In this document: positions 33,418 to 34,167 of the stretch, piece by piece
Layout: each line of letters begins with the position of its first letter
How positions within the stretch are numbered: the first letter of the stretch is position 1
Source: Chitinophagaceae bacterium
Lineage (GTDB): Bacteria; Bacteroidota; Bacteroidia; Chitinophagales; Chitinophagaceae
NCBI GenBank assembly: GCA_947371755.1
Contig: CANBQT010000034.1
Coordinates: 1-34,167 of the forward strand
Reading direction: 5' to 3'
DNA: 34,167 nt
The notes under the pieces: model-generated
Database searches by the model: none
What the model saw: the letters and a program-made list of their open reading frames with translations, nothing else
Told to the model about the DNA's origin: nothing
Position numbers and translations under genes: made by a program

Positions 33418-34167
33418 ATGGGGAAAAATGAAGAGTTAGAAACTTTATCATTAGTAGCAAAGTATACTAATAATATGGTTTTGATAATTAATGATCTGTC
33501 TCAGATCACCTGGGTGAATGATGCCTTTATTCACAAAATGAGGTATTCTTTAGATGAAGTATTATCGAGAAAGCCCAGTGATTTTTTGCATGGTCCACTT
33601 ACCGGTGTAGTAGAGCATGAAAATATCAGATTCGCATTAAAGAATACACTTCCATTTAAAGAAGAAATTATCCATTACACAAAAGATCAGGATCCTATTT
33701 GGGTCTTAGCTGATGGTCAACCAATTTTTGATGACCATGGAAAGCTTACGAAATATGTTATAGTTGAAACTGATATCACTTACCAAAAACACCAACAAGA
33801 AATATTAAAAAGAACAGAATCAGATTTAAATGCATTTTTCAATAGTTCTGGTTCTATTTTGATCCTGTTTGACAAAACCTTAAAAATTACTGCATTTAAT
33901 AAAAAAGCAGAATCATTTATACAGAACCAATTTAATGTAACTATCCAGGTTGGAATCTCTATCTTAAATATTTTTAAATCATTTGCAATAGAAAAATTCG
34001 GAGAATTCGCTTTGGATACTTTGAATGGATTTGGAATTGAAAATTTTGAAATAGAATTAAAAGGTGCGGATATCTGGTGGAATATTCGTTTTCTTTCTAT
34101 TTATGATAGTTTCGGTGCCATCATAGGAGGGTCTTTTACAGCCTTAGATATTACAGAAAAGAAATTA
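33418..34167 (+). CDS. Partial PAS-domain sensor protein
   Basis: An ATG at 33418 opens a frame that stays open for 250 codons to the right edge, so the C-terminus is missing. It reads MGKNEELETLSLVAKYTNNM and continues with two PAS domains. The first (about 10-120) has ITWVNDAFIHKMRYSLDEVL and ends IVETDITYQK. The second (about 130-245) ends SFTALDITEKK. The first PAS resembles the LOV-like group (SRKPSDFLHGP in place of GRNCRFLQGP) but lacks the photoactive Cys. A kinase or other output domain probably follows. The gap 33134-33417 (284 bases, divergent from the ATPase gene) holds no gene that I can see. Confidence 0.8.
   Translation, partial: MGKNEELETLSLVAKYTNNMVLIINDLSQITWVNDAFIHKMRYSLDEVLSRKPSDFLHGPLTGVVEHENIRFALKNTLPFKEEIIHYTKDQDPIWVLADGQPIFDDHGKLTKYVIVETDITYQKHQQEILKRTESDLNAFFNSSGSILILFDKTLKITAFNKKAESFIQNQFNVTIQVGISILNIFKSFAIEKFGEFALDTLNGFGIENFEIELKGADIWWNIRFLSIYDSFGAIIGGSFTALDITEKKL

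Noticed and set aside
1..34167. CRISPR arrays, insertion sequences, prophage, integrases, toxin-antitoxin or defence genes
   Set aside because: No direct-repeat arrays, transposase or integrase motifs, or defence-type gene pairs were seen; the PglZ domain belongs to PorX and not to a BREX system.

Overview
The window reads as chromosomal DNA of a Bacteroidota bacterium, most likely Chitinophagaceae or a close relative (family placement is inference). The supporting signs are an LpxC-FabZ fusion protein, PorX (the type IX secretion regulator with a PglZ domain), paired YceI proteins around an outer-membrane barrel, frequent absence of a clear Shine-Dalgarno sequence, and repeated matches to the Bacteroidota -7 promoter motif TAnnTTTG. 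About 33 protein genes and one tRNA are supported. I see no insertion sequence, phage, plasmid or CRISPR. The window cuts two genes: an MFS-type protein at the left edge and a PAS-domain sensor at the right edge.

Layout. 1-5638 (minus strand) is an envelope block: HD-domain phosphohydrolase, lpxD, lpxC-fabZ and lpxA, closed by a terminator, then an ABC ATPase and the start of an MFS protein. 5836-9300 (plus) holds porX, a small conserved-looking protein, an MBL-fold phosphodiesterase and a membrane-anchored helix-hairpin-helix protein. 9301-9559 is non-coding; it contains a strong promoter match followed by a compact two-hairpin segment (candidate small RNA or leader) ahead of a TPR histidine kinase. 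11485-16126 (minus) is the protein quality-control block: trigger factor, two tandem clpP genes, clpX and a 52-residue helical protein. A tRNA-Leu(UAG) follows. 16699-19342 (plus) is a secreted YceI / outer-membrane barrel / YceI cassette. 19344-24710 holds a small membrane protein, a DEAD-box helicase, free-methionine sulfoxide reductase, PPK2, a polysaccharide flippase and ArfB. 24747-27399 (plus) is dtd, group III truncated haemoglobin, a MazG-like protein and glycyl-tRNA synthetase. 27437-30174 is a divergent pair of exported hydrolases (serine hydrolase and a GH172/DUF2961 protein). 30391-34167 holds a PAS histidine kinase, a YifB/ComM AAA ATPase and the partial PAS sensor.

How it works together. 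Three themes dominate: outer-membrane lipid A synthesis and other envelope functions; protein folding and degradation (trigger factor, ClpP/ClpX, ribosome rescue, D-aminoacyl-tRNA editing); and signalling (PorX plus three sensors with no receiver or DNA-binding partner beside them). Most genes are ordinary core genes. The observations most worth following are non-coding: the promoter plus hairpin unit near 9.3 kb, a 15-bp perfect inverted repeat between clpP and clpX, leader hairpins before lpxC and the helicase, and a recurrent habit of convergent genes ending 0-2 bases apart. I did not find a clearly new multi-gene system.
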